Assembly (NCBI GenBank): GCA_913064995.1
Contig: CAJYBL010000002.1
Coordinates: 1 to 35,866, forward strand
DNA: 35,866 bases
Source of the DNA: an uncultured Alphaproteobacteria bacterium
Lineage (GTDB): Bacteria; Pseudomonadota; Alphaproteobacteria; Puniceispirillales; Puniceispirillaceae
Reading direction: 5' to 3'
Shown here one piece after another: positions 23,367 to 30,630 of this stretch (positions are counted from its first letter, which is position 1; each line of letters begins with the position of its first letter). A model generated the notes under the pieces. The model did no database searches and had not been told where the DNA came from. It worked only from the letters and a program-made list of their open reading frames with translations. The translations under genes and the position numbers were made by a program.

Positions 23367-23795
23367 ATGTCAGTTACTTTGGATCAAGCCCGTATCATCT
23401 CCGAAGCCACCCTTGCCAAAGCGCGCGAACTCGGTCTGAAACCTATTAGCGTTGTCATTATGGACCCACGCACATCGCTTGTTGCCTGCCTGTCAGAAGA
23501 AGGCGTCAGCCAGATGCGGTGGCGCATTGCACAAGGCAAGGCAAATGCCGCAATCAAGCTTGGCTTGGGCACCCGCGCATTGATGGCGCGCGCCGAACAG
23601 CAAGCCTATTTCATTCAAGCCATGAACGGGCTTGCCGATGGCGAATTTGTTCCTGTCCCAGGGGGTGTTTTGATTCGTGATGCCGATGGCAATTTGCTCG
23701 GTGCAATTGGCATTTCGGGGGATACATCAGATAATGACGAAGCCGCCGCCCTTGCAGGTATCGCTGCGGCTGGGCTGGTTGCCGAAACCGGCTAA
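23367..23795 (+). CDS. GlcG/HbpS-like protein
   Basis: This 142-residue protein has the GlcG/HbpS (PF03928) layout. The N-terminal helix is LDQARIISEATLAKARELGL, then SVVIMDPRTSLVACL and the AxxKAxTA-like region WRIAQGKANAAIKLGLGTRA. The glycine-rich part reads VPVPGGVLIRDADGNLLGAIGISG with GDTSDNDEAAA. Members bind heme or lie beside glycolate and glycerol oxidation genes; the function is usually unproven. AAGGA precedes the ATG. It follows the SAF-domain dehydrogenase by 153 bp and converges on matB. Confidence 0.88.
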   Translation: MSVTLDQARIISEATLAKARELGLKPISVVIMDPRTSLVACLSEEGVSQMRWRIAQGKANAAIKLGLGTRALMARAEQQAYFIQAMNGLADGEFVPVPGGVLIRDADGNLLGAIGISGDTSDNDEAAALAGIAAAGLVAETG

Positions 23796-23826
23796 GCACG
23801 GCATTTCCAACATAACCGCAATGGTG

Positions 23827-23858
23827 ATTTGGCTCAGCCCTGAAAGGTTGAGCCAAAT
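23827..23858. terminator. Hairpin between convergent glcG-like gene and matB
   Basis: A 13-bp stem (ATTTGGCTCAGCC / GGTTGAGCCAAAT, one G-U pair) has a 6-nt loop and overlaps the last codons of matB. It is placed to end transcription from both sides, although neither strand has a strong T-run. Confidence 0.6.
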
Positions 23859-25342
23859 TCATCACGAAGGATATTTTTCTGCACCTTGCCCATCGTATTG
23901 CGTGGCAGTGAGTCAACAAGAATCAATTTGCGGGGTTGTTTGAATCGGGCAAGTGTTTTGCCAAGATCGGCCTCAATCGCGTCAAGATCGACCGGCTGGC
24001 CACCATCGGCAACCAGAATGCCGATCACGCTTTCGCCAAAATCAGGATGCGGCGCACCAATGACAGCGCTTTCCAAAACACCCGGCTGTTCATCGAGAAC
24101 CAGCTCGATTTCCTTTGGATAAATATTATAGCCACCCGAAATGATTAGATCCTTGTTACGGCCAACAATCTGTAAATAGCCATGCTCGTCAATTCGGCCA
24201 AGATCGCCGGTAATGAAAAACCCATCTTCACGCAGTTCTTCACGGGTTTTTTCGGGCATGTTCCAATAGCCAACAAACACATTTGGCCCGCGCACTTCAA
24301 TCTGGCCAATATCACCATCGGCAAGCGTTTCGCCATTATCCGGATTGGTGATTTTCATATCCACACCCGGCAACGCCATGCCAACCGTACCGGCGCGACG
24401 TTCGCCATCATAGGGGTTGGATGTGTTCATATTGGTTTCGGTCATTCCATATCGCTCGAGAATACGGTGCCCTGTCCGGCTTTCAAATTGGATATGGGTT
24501 TCAGCCAGCAAAGGCGCACTTCCCGAAATGAAAAGCCGCATATGACGCGTTAGATCAGATGTCAGCCGCGGATCATCAAGAAGCCGTGTATAGAAGGTTG
24601 GGACCCCCATCATCGAGCTTGCCTTTGGCAGCGCATCAATCACCATATCAGTCGAAAATTTCGGCAGGAAAATCATGCTTGCCTTGGCCAGAAGGACAAT
24701 ATTCGTCGCAACAAACAAGCCATGTGTATGGAAAATTGGCAGCGCATGAAGGAGCACATCATTCGCATCAAACCGCCATTCACCAATCAAGGTTTCAGCA
24801 TTTGACAAAAGGTTGTTTTGCGTCAGCATCGCGCCTTTTGACCGGCCAGTTGTCCCTGATGTGTATAGAAAAGCTGCAAGATCATCGGCACCGCGTGGCA
24901 CAGTGGCAAATGTGTCGCTTGCGGTTGCCGCGCGATCGGCAAAACTGCCGCCTCCATCGGCATTCAGCCGTTCCAGAACCGCGCCATGCTCACTTGCCAC
25001 TGACTCAAGGTCAAATTGCTGATCAGCAACGACAAGCTTGGCGCCTGAATCACCAACAAAATAGGAAACTTCGGCTGGCGTATAAGCCTTATTCAGCGGC
25101 AGGAAAATCACCCCTGACTGAACACAGGCGGCATAAAGTGCCAGCGCTTCGGCAGATTTTTCAATCTGCGCGGCGAGTCGATCACCAACATCAAGCCCGA
25201 TCGATTGGATAACATTCGCATAGCGCGCCGTTTGCCGCAGAAAACTGTCATAGCATTGCTGTGACCCATCAGCAAAGATCAAAAACGGCTTTTGTTCACC
25301 CTGATGGCATCCGAACAAACGGTCATAAAGTAAATTCGACAT
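23834..25342 (-). CDS. matB: Malonyl-CoA synthetase (malonate-CoA ligase)
   Basis: This 502-residue ANL enzyme converts malonate, ATP and CoA to malonyl-CoA. The P-loop is FLYTSGTTGRSKGAMLTQ. The A5 motif is ERYGMTETNMN, then GFFITGDLGRIDEHGYLQIVGR and ISGGYNIYPKEIE. The C-terminal catalytic Lys lies in DSLPRNTMGKVQKNILR, a MatB-typical ending. The ATG has TAGGGAAT upstream. It lies 39 bp downstream of the malonyl-CoA decarboxylase gene on the same strand; together they convert malonate to acetyl-CoA. No malonate transporter (matC or a TRAP type) lies next to them. Confidence 0.92.
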   Translation of the reverse strand: MSNLLYDRLFGCHQGEQKPFLIFADGSQQCYDSFLRQTARYANVIQSIGLDVGDRLAAQIEKSAEALALYAACVQSGVIFLPLNKAYTPAEVSYFVGDSGAKLVVADQQFDLESVASEHGAVLERLNADGGGSFADRAATASDTFATVPRGADDLAAFLYTSGTTGRSKGAMLTQNNLLSNAETLIGEWRFDANDVLLHALPIFHTHGLFVATNIVLLAKASMIFLPKFSTDMVIDALPKASSMMGVPTFYTRLLDDPRLTSDLTRHMRLFISGSAPLLAETHIQFESRTGHRILERYGMTETNMNTSNPYDGERRAGTVGMALPGVDMKITNPDNGETLADGDIGQIEVRGPNVFVGYWNMPEKTREELREDGFFITGDLGRIDEHGYLQIVGRNKDLIISGGYNIYPKEIELVLDEQPGVLESAVIGAPHPDFGESVIGILVADGGQPVDLDAIEADLGKTLARFKQPRKLILVDSLPRNTMGKVQKNILRDEFGSTFQG

Positions 25343-25381
25343 GGAAATTCCCTACAATAATAATAATGCAACAGCAAATCA

Positions 25382-26635
25382 CTATATAGCGCGATCAGTT
25401 ATTTCAATTTCAGCAGCCAGCATTTTTACCGATTTTTCGGCAATTACCGTTTGTTGATTGGCAAAAGCTTCATGATTTTCACTGATCCGGGACAGATCAT
25501 AGCGATAATTCACCATGACACCACAAGATTGCGCCATGCCGTTTTTCGACTTGTCAGCATTGGCATGAACCGCGCCAACAAGCGCCCCATTATTCAGATG
25601 AAAACGTGCCACCGGATCATGCGGCTGGCCCCTATGATGCTTCGCATTCAGCAGATAATGCGCGGCCAATTTCATGTGGGTTTCAGCTGTCGCGTCAGCA
25701 TCAAAATTACCAGTTTCACGAAGCCATTTTACCAGCCCAGGAATTGGCGATAAGGTGACGAAATTCCGAATTTGGGGCAATTCGCGCAGCAAATGCTGAA
25801 CCACGGTTTTGATCAATGAATTGCCAAAGGAAATGCCAGCAAGACCCGCCTGACAATTCGAAATTGAATAAAAGGCCGCCGTATCGGCCTTTTCAGCCGC
25901 CATCGCATCGCGGTTTTCAAGAAGGACGCTTTGAATCGAATTTGGGGTTCCTTTGGTCAATGCCACCTCGACAAAGATCAACGGTTCATCAGGCATTGCC
26001 GGATGGAAAAATGCAAAACAGCGGCGATCGTCAGGCTGTAACCGGCGACGCAAATCATCCCAATTTTCAATCTCGTGAACCGATTCATAGGTGATGATCT
26101 TCTCCAGAATATGCGCCGGACTTGACCAGTTGATCGGTCGCAAAACAAGGAATCCACGGTTAAACCATGATGCAAACAAATGTTTGAAATCGACATTTAA
26201 TTTGCCAAGGTCCGGGTGTTCGGGAAGAAACCGGATCAAATCTTCGCGCATTGCCACCAATTTGGCTGTGGCGTCATGCGTTTGGTTCAACCGGCGAATC
26301 AATTGCAATCGGGCAGGCTCAACCGCAGCCGTCATCGCTTCATAGTTTTTGGCAGATGGTGCGTCCTGATAGGCCTTGATTGCCGCAATCGCAACCTCGG
26401 CAGGAACATCCATGTCATTTGCCAAAAGCAAAAACCAAGCCAGCTTGTCGTCATCATCAAGATCGGCATAGCGTTCAAGAATCAATTGCGCAAGCGACAT
26501 GCCCGACACATCGCCGCGACTTGATAATAATGCCTGACACAAATCGTCAATCGGCTTGTTATCATCTTCAATACGGTTAGCAAGGCCAAGCTTGCGATCA
26601 AACAAGCTGGACAGTATATCAGCAAAAAAGTTCAC
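25382..26635 (-). CDS. matA: Malonyl-CoA decarboxylase
   Basis: This 417-residue enzyme decarboxylates malonyl-CoA to acetyl-CoA and CO2. The N-terminal part is helical. The catalytic GNAT-like domain begins around residue 195 with CFAFFHPAMPDEPLIFVEVAL, where HPAMP..PLIFVEVAL is a family hallmark. FYSISNCQAGLAGISFGN contains the conserved Ser. FVTLSPIPGLVKWL and DPVARFHLNNGALVGAVHANADKS complete the domain; the His and the SCGVMVNYRYD ending are typical. The start is GTG with AAAGGAT about 9 bp upstream. It is first in the matA-matB operon. Confidence 0.93.
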   Translation of the reverse strand: MNFFADILSSLFDRKLGLANRIEDDNKPIDDLCQALLSSRGDVSGMSLAQLILERYADLDDDDKLAWFLLLANDMDVPAEVAIAAIKAYQDAPSAKNYEAMTAAVEPARLQLIRRLNQTHDATAKLVAMREDLIRFLPEHPDLGKLNVDFKHLFASWFNRGFLVLRPINWSSPAHILEKIITYESVHEIENWDDLRRRLQPDDRRCFAFFHPAMPDEPLIFVEVALTKGTPNSIQSVLLENRDAMAAEKADTAAFYSISNCQAGLAGISFGNSLIKTVVQHLLRELPQIRNFVTLSPIPGLVKWLRETGNFDADATAETHMKLAAHYLLNAKHHRGQPHDPVARFHLNNGALVGAVHANADKSKNGMAQSCGVMVNYRYDLSRISENHEAFANQQTVIAEKSVKMLAAEIEITDRAI

Positions 26636-26869
26636 GAATTTTATCCTTTAATTTTCAATGTCATAAGGCCGGATCAGCGTAGACGAAAGGCCAAGCTTTA
26701 GCTAATTAGAGTCATTGGACTATCGATAATGATATAAGCAGCCAGCTTCACCGACACAAGGCAGAGACAACATGATCATATGGAAAAAATAGCTAAAGGA
26801 CAGGTTACAGATCGGCACCGCGACAACAAAAGACCGCTGTTGCCTGATCATTCTCAAATGAGAGTGACG

Positions 26870-27094
26870 TCATAAAGGCGCGATCAAACTACCGCTTGTC
26901 GCAGGTGGCATTTGCTTTTGCTGAACAGCAACTGGCGGTGCCATTACCGCCGCATAGTTGGTTTTCCAGCTATAGGATAACGCTGGCAAAGCAGGATCCA
27001 TATTGGTTGAAACGGCCGGTCTTGGATTGGTTGGCGCGCACGCCCCTATCAGGCCAAAAAGAAACAGTTCAGCAGGCGATATAGGTTTCATCAT
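26870..27094 (-). CDS. Small putative lipoprotein
   Basis: This 74-residue ORF (first ATG 27094, second 27091) has a short hydrophobic segment and a lipobox-like LIGAC followed by APTNPRP. The rest is proline/alanine-rich and low in complexity. The only purine-rich ribosome site (GAGGGAG) lies about 20 bp upstream, and a GTG start at 27124 is another option. Similar tiny lipoproteins occur after many alphaproteobacterial genes. The flanking 26636-26869 stretch holds only a small imperfect hairpin near 26849-26866. Confidence 0.4.
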   Translation of the reverse strand: MMKPISPAELFLFGLIGACAPTNPRPAVSTNMDPALPALSYSWKTNYAAVMAPPVAVQQKQMPPATSGSLIAPL

Positions 27095-27189
27095 TTTGCA
27101 TGCGAGCCACGGTCTCCCTCTCACCTTTTGTTAAAAAGGGTAGCGGCTATAATAAATCAGGTCGATTTCGGAATGAATAAGACCAAAAT

Positions 27190-27219
27190 ATCATGGCAGA
27201 TCGCCGCAGCTGCCATGAT
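27190..27219 (-). terminator. Terminator-like hairpin downstream of metZ
   Basis: ATCATGGCAG (27190-27199) and CTGCCATGAT (27210-27219) form a perfect 10-bp stem with a 10-nt loop just 5 bp after the metZ stop. On the minus strand it is followed by ATTTTGG, a short T-run. Confidence 0.65.
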
Positions 27220-27224
27220 CCGTT

Positions 27225-28409
27225 TTACCCTATCGCCGCCAAGGCCGACTCAAGATCGGCAATCAAATCGATTTTATCCTCTAAACCAACCGACAGCCTT
27301 ATATGCGATTGTGTGATATTCAGGTTGGCCCTGTCGGCATCGGTCAGATTGGCGTGCGTTGTGGTGAAAGGATGACAGGCAAGCGATTTTGAATCACCAA
27401 GATTATTCGAGATATCGATCAGCGTAAGCCCATTCAAAAAGCGAAAAGCCGCCGCCTGATCCCCATCAATTTCAAAGGCAAGCATATTGCCAAAACCACT
27501 CATTTGCCCTTTCGCAAGATCATGCTGCGGATGGCTGTCATGGCCAGGATAGCTGATTGATTTCACCTTTGGATGATTATGCAGAAACGCCGCCACATGC
27601 GCCGCATTTTTGGTTTGCGCAGCAACCCGAAGCGGCAATGTTTCAAGTGATTTCAGCATTACCCAAGCATTAAAGGCGCTGATCGCAGCCCCCGTTTGGC
27701 GGTAAAAAGGTAAAAACACATCTTCAACAAAGCTGGCCTTGCCAAGAACCGCACCACCAAGCAACCGACCCTGACCGTCAATATGTTTGGTGGTTGAATA
27801 AATAACGATATCAGCCCCCAATTCGAGCGGCTTTTGATAAAGCGGCGAGGCAAAAACATTATCGACCAGAACAAGCGCGCCAGCATCATGGGCAAGATCA
27901 CAAACCGCAGCAATATCAACAAGCTCAAGAACTGGATTTGACGGGCTTTCCAAAAATACCAGCTTGGCAGGTGTTTCTAACGCAGCTTTCCATGCAGCAA
28001 GATCAGTGCCGTCAATCAACTCGGTCTTCACCCCCCATTTTGGCAGGATTTTTGTCAAAATTGCATGGCAAGCACCAAAAAGCGCACGACTAGCCACGAC
28101 ACGGTCACCGCTTTTAAGCTGGCATGCCAGGGCACCGAATACCGCTGCCATGCCGGTTCCGGTCGCGCGGCAAGCCTCGGCACCTTCAAGAAGCGCCAAA
28201 CGCTGTTCAAACATTTTGACCGTTGGGTTGCCATAGCGTGAATAGACAAAAGTATCAATTTCATCACGAAACGCCGCCGCCGCCTGTTCGGCCGAGTCAT
28301 AGACAAAGCCCGAAGTCATATACAGCGCTTCTGAGGTTTCACGATTTTCAGAGCGATGCTGGCCACCACGAACCAGTTTTGTGGCGATTTGATAATCCTT
28401 ATCAGTCAC
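27225..28409 (-). CDS. metZ: O-succinylhomoserine sulfhydrylase
   Basis: This 394-residue PLP enzyme of the Cys/Met metabolism family makes homocysteine from O-succinylhomoserine and sulfide. The N-terminal TKLVRGGQHRS and the YSRYGNPTV motif are typical. The central PLP region reads LVDNVFASPLYQKPLELGADIVIYS, with the Schiff-base Lys in STTKHIDGQGR. HIRLSVGLEDKIDLIADLE is the usual C-terminal segment. The start is GTG, sharing bases with the TGA of the upstream DUF1737 gene (GTGA), so the two are translationally coupled. A terminator-like hairpin follows. Confidence 0.93.
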   Translation of the reverse strand: MTDKDYQIATKLVRGGQHRSENRETSEALYMTSGFVYDSAEQAAAAFRDEIDTFVYSRYGNPTVKMFEQRLALLEGAEACRATGTGMAAVFGALACQLKSGDRVVASRALFGACHAILTKILPKWGVKTELIDGTDLAAWKAALETPAKLVFLESPSNPVLELVDIAAVCDLAHDAGALVLVDNVFASPLYQKPLELGADIVIYSTTKHIDGQGRLLGGAVLGKASFVEDVFLPFYRQTGAAISAFNAWVMLKSLETLPLRVAAQTKNAAHVAAFLHNHPKVKSISYPGHDSHPQHDLAKGQMSGFGNMLAFEIDGDQAAAFRFLNGLTLIDISNNLGDSKSLACHPFTTTHANLTDADRANLNITQSHIRLSVGLEDKIDLIADLESALAAIG

Positions 28410-28609
28410 GATGATTGATCCTGTTTAAACGCTTGATGATCTTGAACCATATCTGGCAAAATCACCGCCTGTCCCACAATGCGATTGCCATTATCCATGA
28501 TCATAACCGGGTTGCCATATAAAATATAACCTTCGGCAAGAACGTCAGAAACACGCTGACAAAAAGCAGCGTCATCGACACCACTTAAAAAGCGATATGA
28601 TTTTTTCAT
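28406..28609 (-). CDS. DUF1737 protein
   Basis: This 67-residue protein matches the DUF1737 pattern: KKSYRFLSGVDDAAFCQRV, then LAEGYILYGNPVMI and GQAVILP. Such proteins are compact, cytosolic and of unknown function. I chose ATG 28609 because GAGGA lies about 8 bp upstream; an in-frame extension to 28648 is not needed. Its stop overlaps the GTG of metZ. Coupling to metZ suggests a role in sulfur amino-acid metabolism, but this is inference. Confidence 0.85.
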   Translation of the reverse strand: MKKSYRFLSGVDDAAFCQRVSDVLAEGYILYGNPVMIMDNGNRIVGQAVILPDMVQDHQAFKQDQSS

Positions 28610-28696
28610 TTCGAAAATCCTCAGAGCCGGCCTTTGTGGTGCAATCACTGCCGAAAGATCACAATTAAGAAGGTTTAATCCTCTAGGCCAATAAGG

Positions 28697-29233
28697 TCAA
28701 TTGCGCGGGGCGTGCTTGCTCAAAATACGTTGCAACGTGCGGCGGTGCATTCTTAACCGGCGCGCGGTTTCCGAAACATTGCGGCCGCATTGTTCATAAA
28801 CGCGCTGAATATGCTCCCAGCGCACCCGATCAGCACTCATTGGATCCTGCGGTAGTGGTGGCATTTCATCACCTGATTGCGTTAATGCTGAGGTGATTTG
28901 ATCAGGGTCAGCCGGTTTTGGCAGATAATCCAGCGCCCCAGCTTTGACCGCTGCCACCGCCGTAGCGATATTGCCAAAGCCAGTTAGCATCACAATTCGG
29001 CAATCGGCGCGTTTTTTGCGCAATTCTTGAACCAACGTCAGGCCGGTTCCATCTTCAAGCTTCATATCAAGAATGGCGAAGGCAGGTGGGGTTTTACGCA
29101 CCATCTCGACACCTTCTTGAACGGTGCCAGCATCAATGACCTCAAATCCGCGCACTTCCATGGCGCGGCGCAGCCGGCCACGAAGCGGCGCATCATCGTC
29201 AAGAATCAGTAATGTTTTGTCCGTCACAGCCAT
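28697..29233 (-). CDS. regA: Redox response regulator RegA/PrrA/ActR
   Basis: This 178-residue regulator has a receiver domain (LLILDDDAPLRGRL at the N terminus, phospho-acceptor Asp56 in AILDMKLEDGTGL, conserved Thr in VMLTGFGNIATAV, Lys in YLPKPAD). A proline-rich hinge (DEMPPLPQDPMSADRV) leads to a Fis-type HTH (QRVYEQCGRNVSETARRLRMHRRTLQRIL), the highly conserved RegA DNA-binding end. It controls energy, carbon and nitrogen pathways in response to redox. A GTG 6 bp upstream of the ATG is an alternative start. It lies 83 bp after regB on the same strand. Confidence 0.94.
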   Translation of the reverse strand: MAVTDKTLLILDDDAPLRGRLRRAMEVRGFEVIDAGTVQEGVEMVRKTPPAFAILDMKLEDGTGLTLVQELRKKRADCRIVMLTGFGNIATAVAAVKAGALDYLPKPADPDQITSALTQSGDEMPPLPQDPMSADRVRWEHIQRVYEQCGRNVSETARRLRMHRRTLQRILSKHAPRN

Positions 29234-29316
29234 GCCCACTTAACCAATATATGCCAATCTAACAGCCGAGCCCTTGTCGGTTCAGCCCTGCCCCAATCAA
29301 CTAAATGCCGCATCTT

Positions 29317-30594
29317 TTATAATGCCGAACGCGGCACTCTTAATTCAACCAACCCACCACCGCCAGCCGCGTTGCCAAATTGTACCGAGCCACCAATCGA
29401 TTCGAGCAGGCTTCGCGCAATAAACAGACCAAGGCCACGATGCCCACCTGTTCCGCTGCGGCTACTATTCCAAGGCTGGCCCGCCTGCGCCAGAATCGAA
29501 GCCGAAAACCCTGGGCCATCATCCCAAATTTCAACGCGAATATCGTTGCCTACCCAGTCTATATGGATATTGACCTCACGAACTGCAAATTGTTTGGCAT
29601 TTTGTAATAGATTTTCCAGGGCATGAAGCCATTCAGGACGGTACTTCACCAGCGGAATATCAAGATCATCTTTGCCGCTATTGGTGACAACAAAATTGAT
29701 ATCATCGTTGCCAAGCCGCTGATAAATCACTTCATCAACAAGAAGCGTTACCGGCACTGGCGGTTCTTCGGCAATGGCGCGGCGACCTTGAACCACATCA
29801 AGCTCGCTTAGAATCACACGGCAACGTTCGATTTCGGCACGAAGAAGCTGGATATCTTCATAAATCGGATCATCGGGCGAGATGTCACGCGCCAGCTCAT
29901 GGCCAATCACGGTAATGGTATTTAATGGTGATCCAAGCTTATGCGCTGCTGCGGTTGCCAAAGAGCCAAGCGCGCGCACCTGCTGTTCTTCGGCAATGGC
30001 CAATCTTGCTTCGGTCAATGCGGTTGATAAGCGGCGCGCATTTGAAGCAACCCACCATGTATATCCACCCAGAAAACAGCTTGATAAAATCAACGCCATC
30101 CAGACCCCAACAAGATAATAGGGCGGAAATTCAATCGTCGCTTGCCATGCAAGCGGATGATTGAAAAAAGCCAGAAAACTGACCGAGGCGGCAACCAGAC
30201 CAATCAACATCAAGGTTGATTTGCGCCGCAACACGGCTGCCGACACCACCACCGGCGCCAGAATCATAACCGAAAACGGATTTAACAAGCCGCCTGTCAG
30301 ATAAAGAAGCGCTGCTAGCTGCACCACATCAAACCCAAGCGCAAAGGAATTATGGCGTTGACGTTGACGGCTTTGCGGGCTTTTCATGATTTGCCACAGA
30401 TTCACCACGATCGACAGGCTGATCACAAACAGCGCTGGCAATAATGGCAGATCAAGCTGTAACAACAGATGGGTGAATAAAAGCGCCGCGCCTTGGCCAA
30501 TGATCGCCACCCACCGGATGGTCAAAATCACCCCAACATCAATGGCACTGTCAAAACCGGCATCGGCATCTTTGTAATATTGCCGAATCATCAT
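29317..30594 (-). CDS. regB: Redox sensor histidine kinase RegB/PrrB/ActS
   Basis: This 425-residue inner-membrane kinase has about six N-terminal helices with the quinone-sensing GGLLNPF motif at residues 101-107. The dimerisation/phospho-acceptor segment is LATAAAHKLGSPLNTI with His218. The redox-active Cys is at position 258 (ERCRVIL). The C-terminal ATPase domain has the N box ENLLQNAKQF and the G boxes WDDGPGFS and HRGLGLFIARSLLE. The residue after His218 is Lys where most RegB proteins have Glu, which would affect the kinase base. The gene lies 36 bp after gyrB, pairs with regA and ends 83 bp before it. Confidence 0.93.
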   Translation of the reverse strand: MMIRQYYKDADAGFDSAIDVGVILTIRWVAIIGQGAALLFTHLLLQLDLPLLPALFVISLSIVVNLWQIMKSPQSRQRQRHNSFALGFDVVQLAALLYLTGGLLNPFSVMILAPVVVSAAVLRRKSTLMLIGLVAASVSFLAFFNHPLAWQATIEFPPYYLVGVWMALILSSCFLGGYTWWVASNARRLSTALTEARLAIAEEQQVRALGSLATAAAHKLGSPLNTITVIGHELARDISPDDPIYEDIQLLRAEIERCRVILSELDVVQGRRAIAEEPPVPVTLLVDEVIYQRLGNDDINFVVTNSGKDDLDIPLVKYRPEWLHALENLLQNAKQFAVREVNIHIDWVGNDIRVEIWDDGPGFSASILAQAGQPWNSSRSGTGGHRGLGLFIARSLLESIGGSVQFGNAAGGGGLVELRVPRSAL

Positions 30595-30630
30595 GATATG
30601 TCCTTTATTTTTGCCGGTTTCTAGCCAGCA

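Noticed and set aside
24559..25212. 217-codon plus-strand open frame opposite matB
   Set aside because: Antisense to a full-length, motif-complete MatB; composition rich in His, Gln and Ser as expected from reverse-frame reading.
26849..26866. Small inverted repeat CATTCTC/GAGAGTG as a terminator of the small lipoprotein gene
   Set aside because: Short imperfect stem with a very small loop and no T-run.
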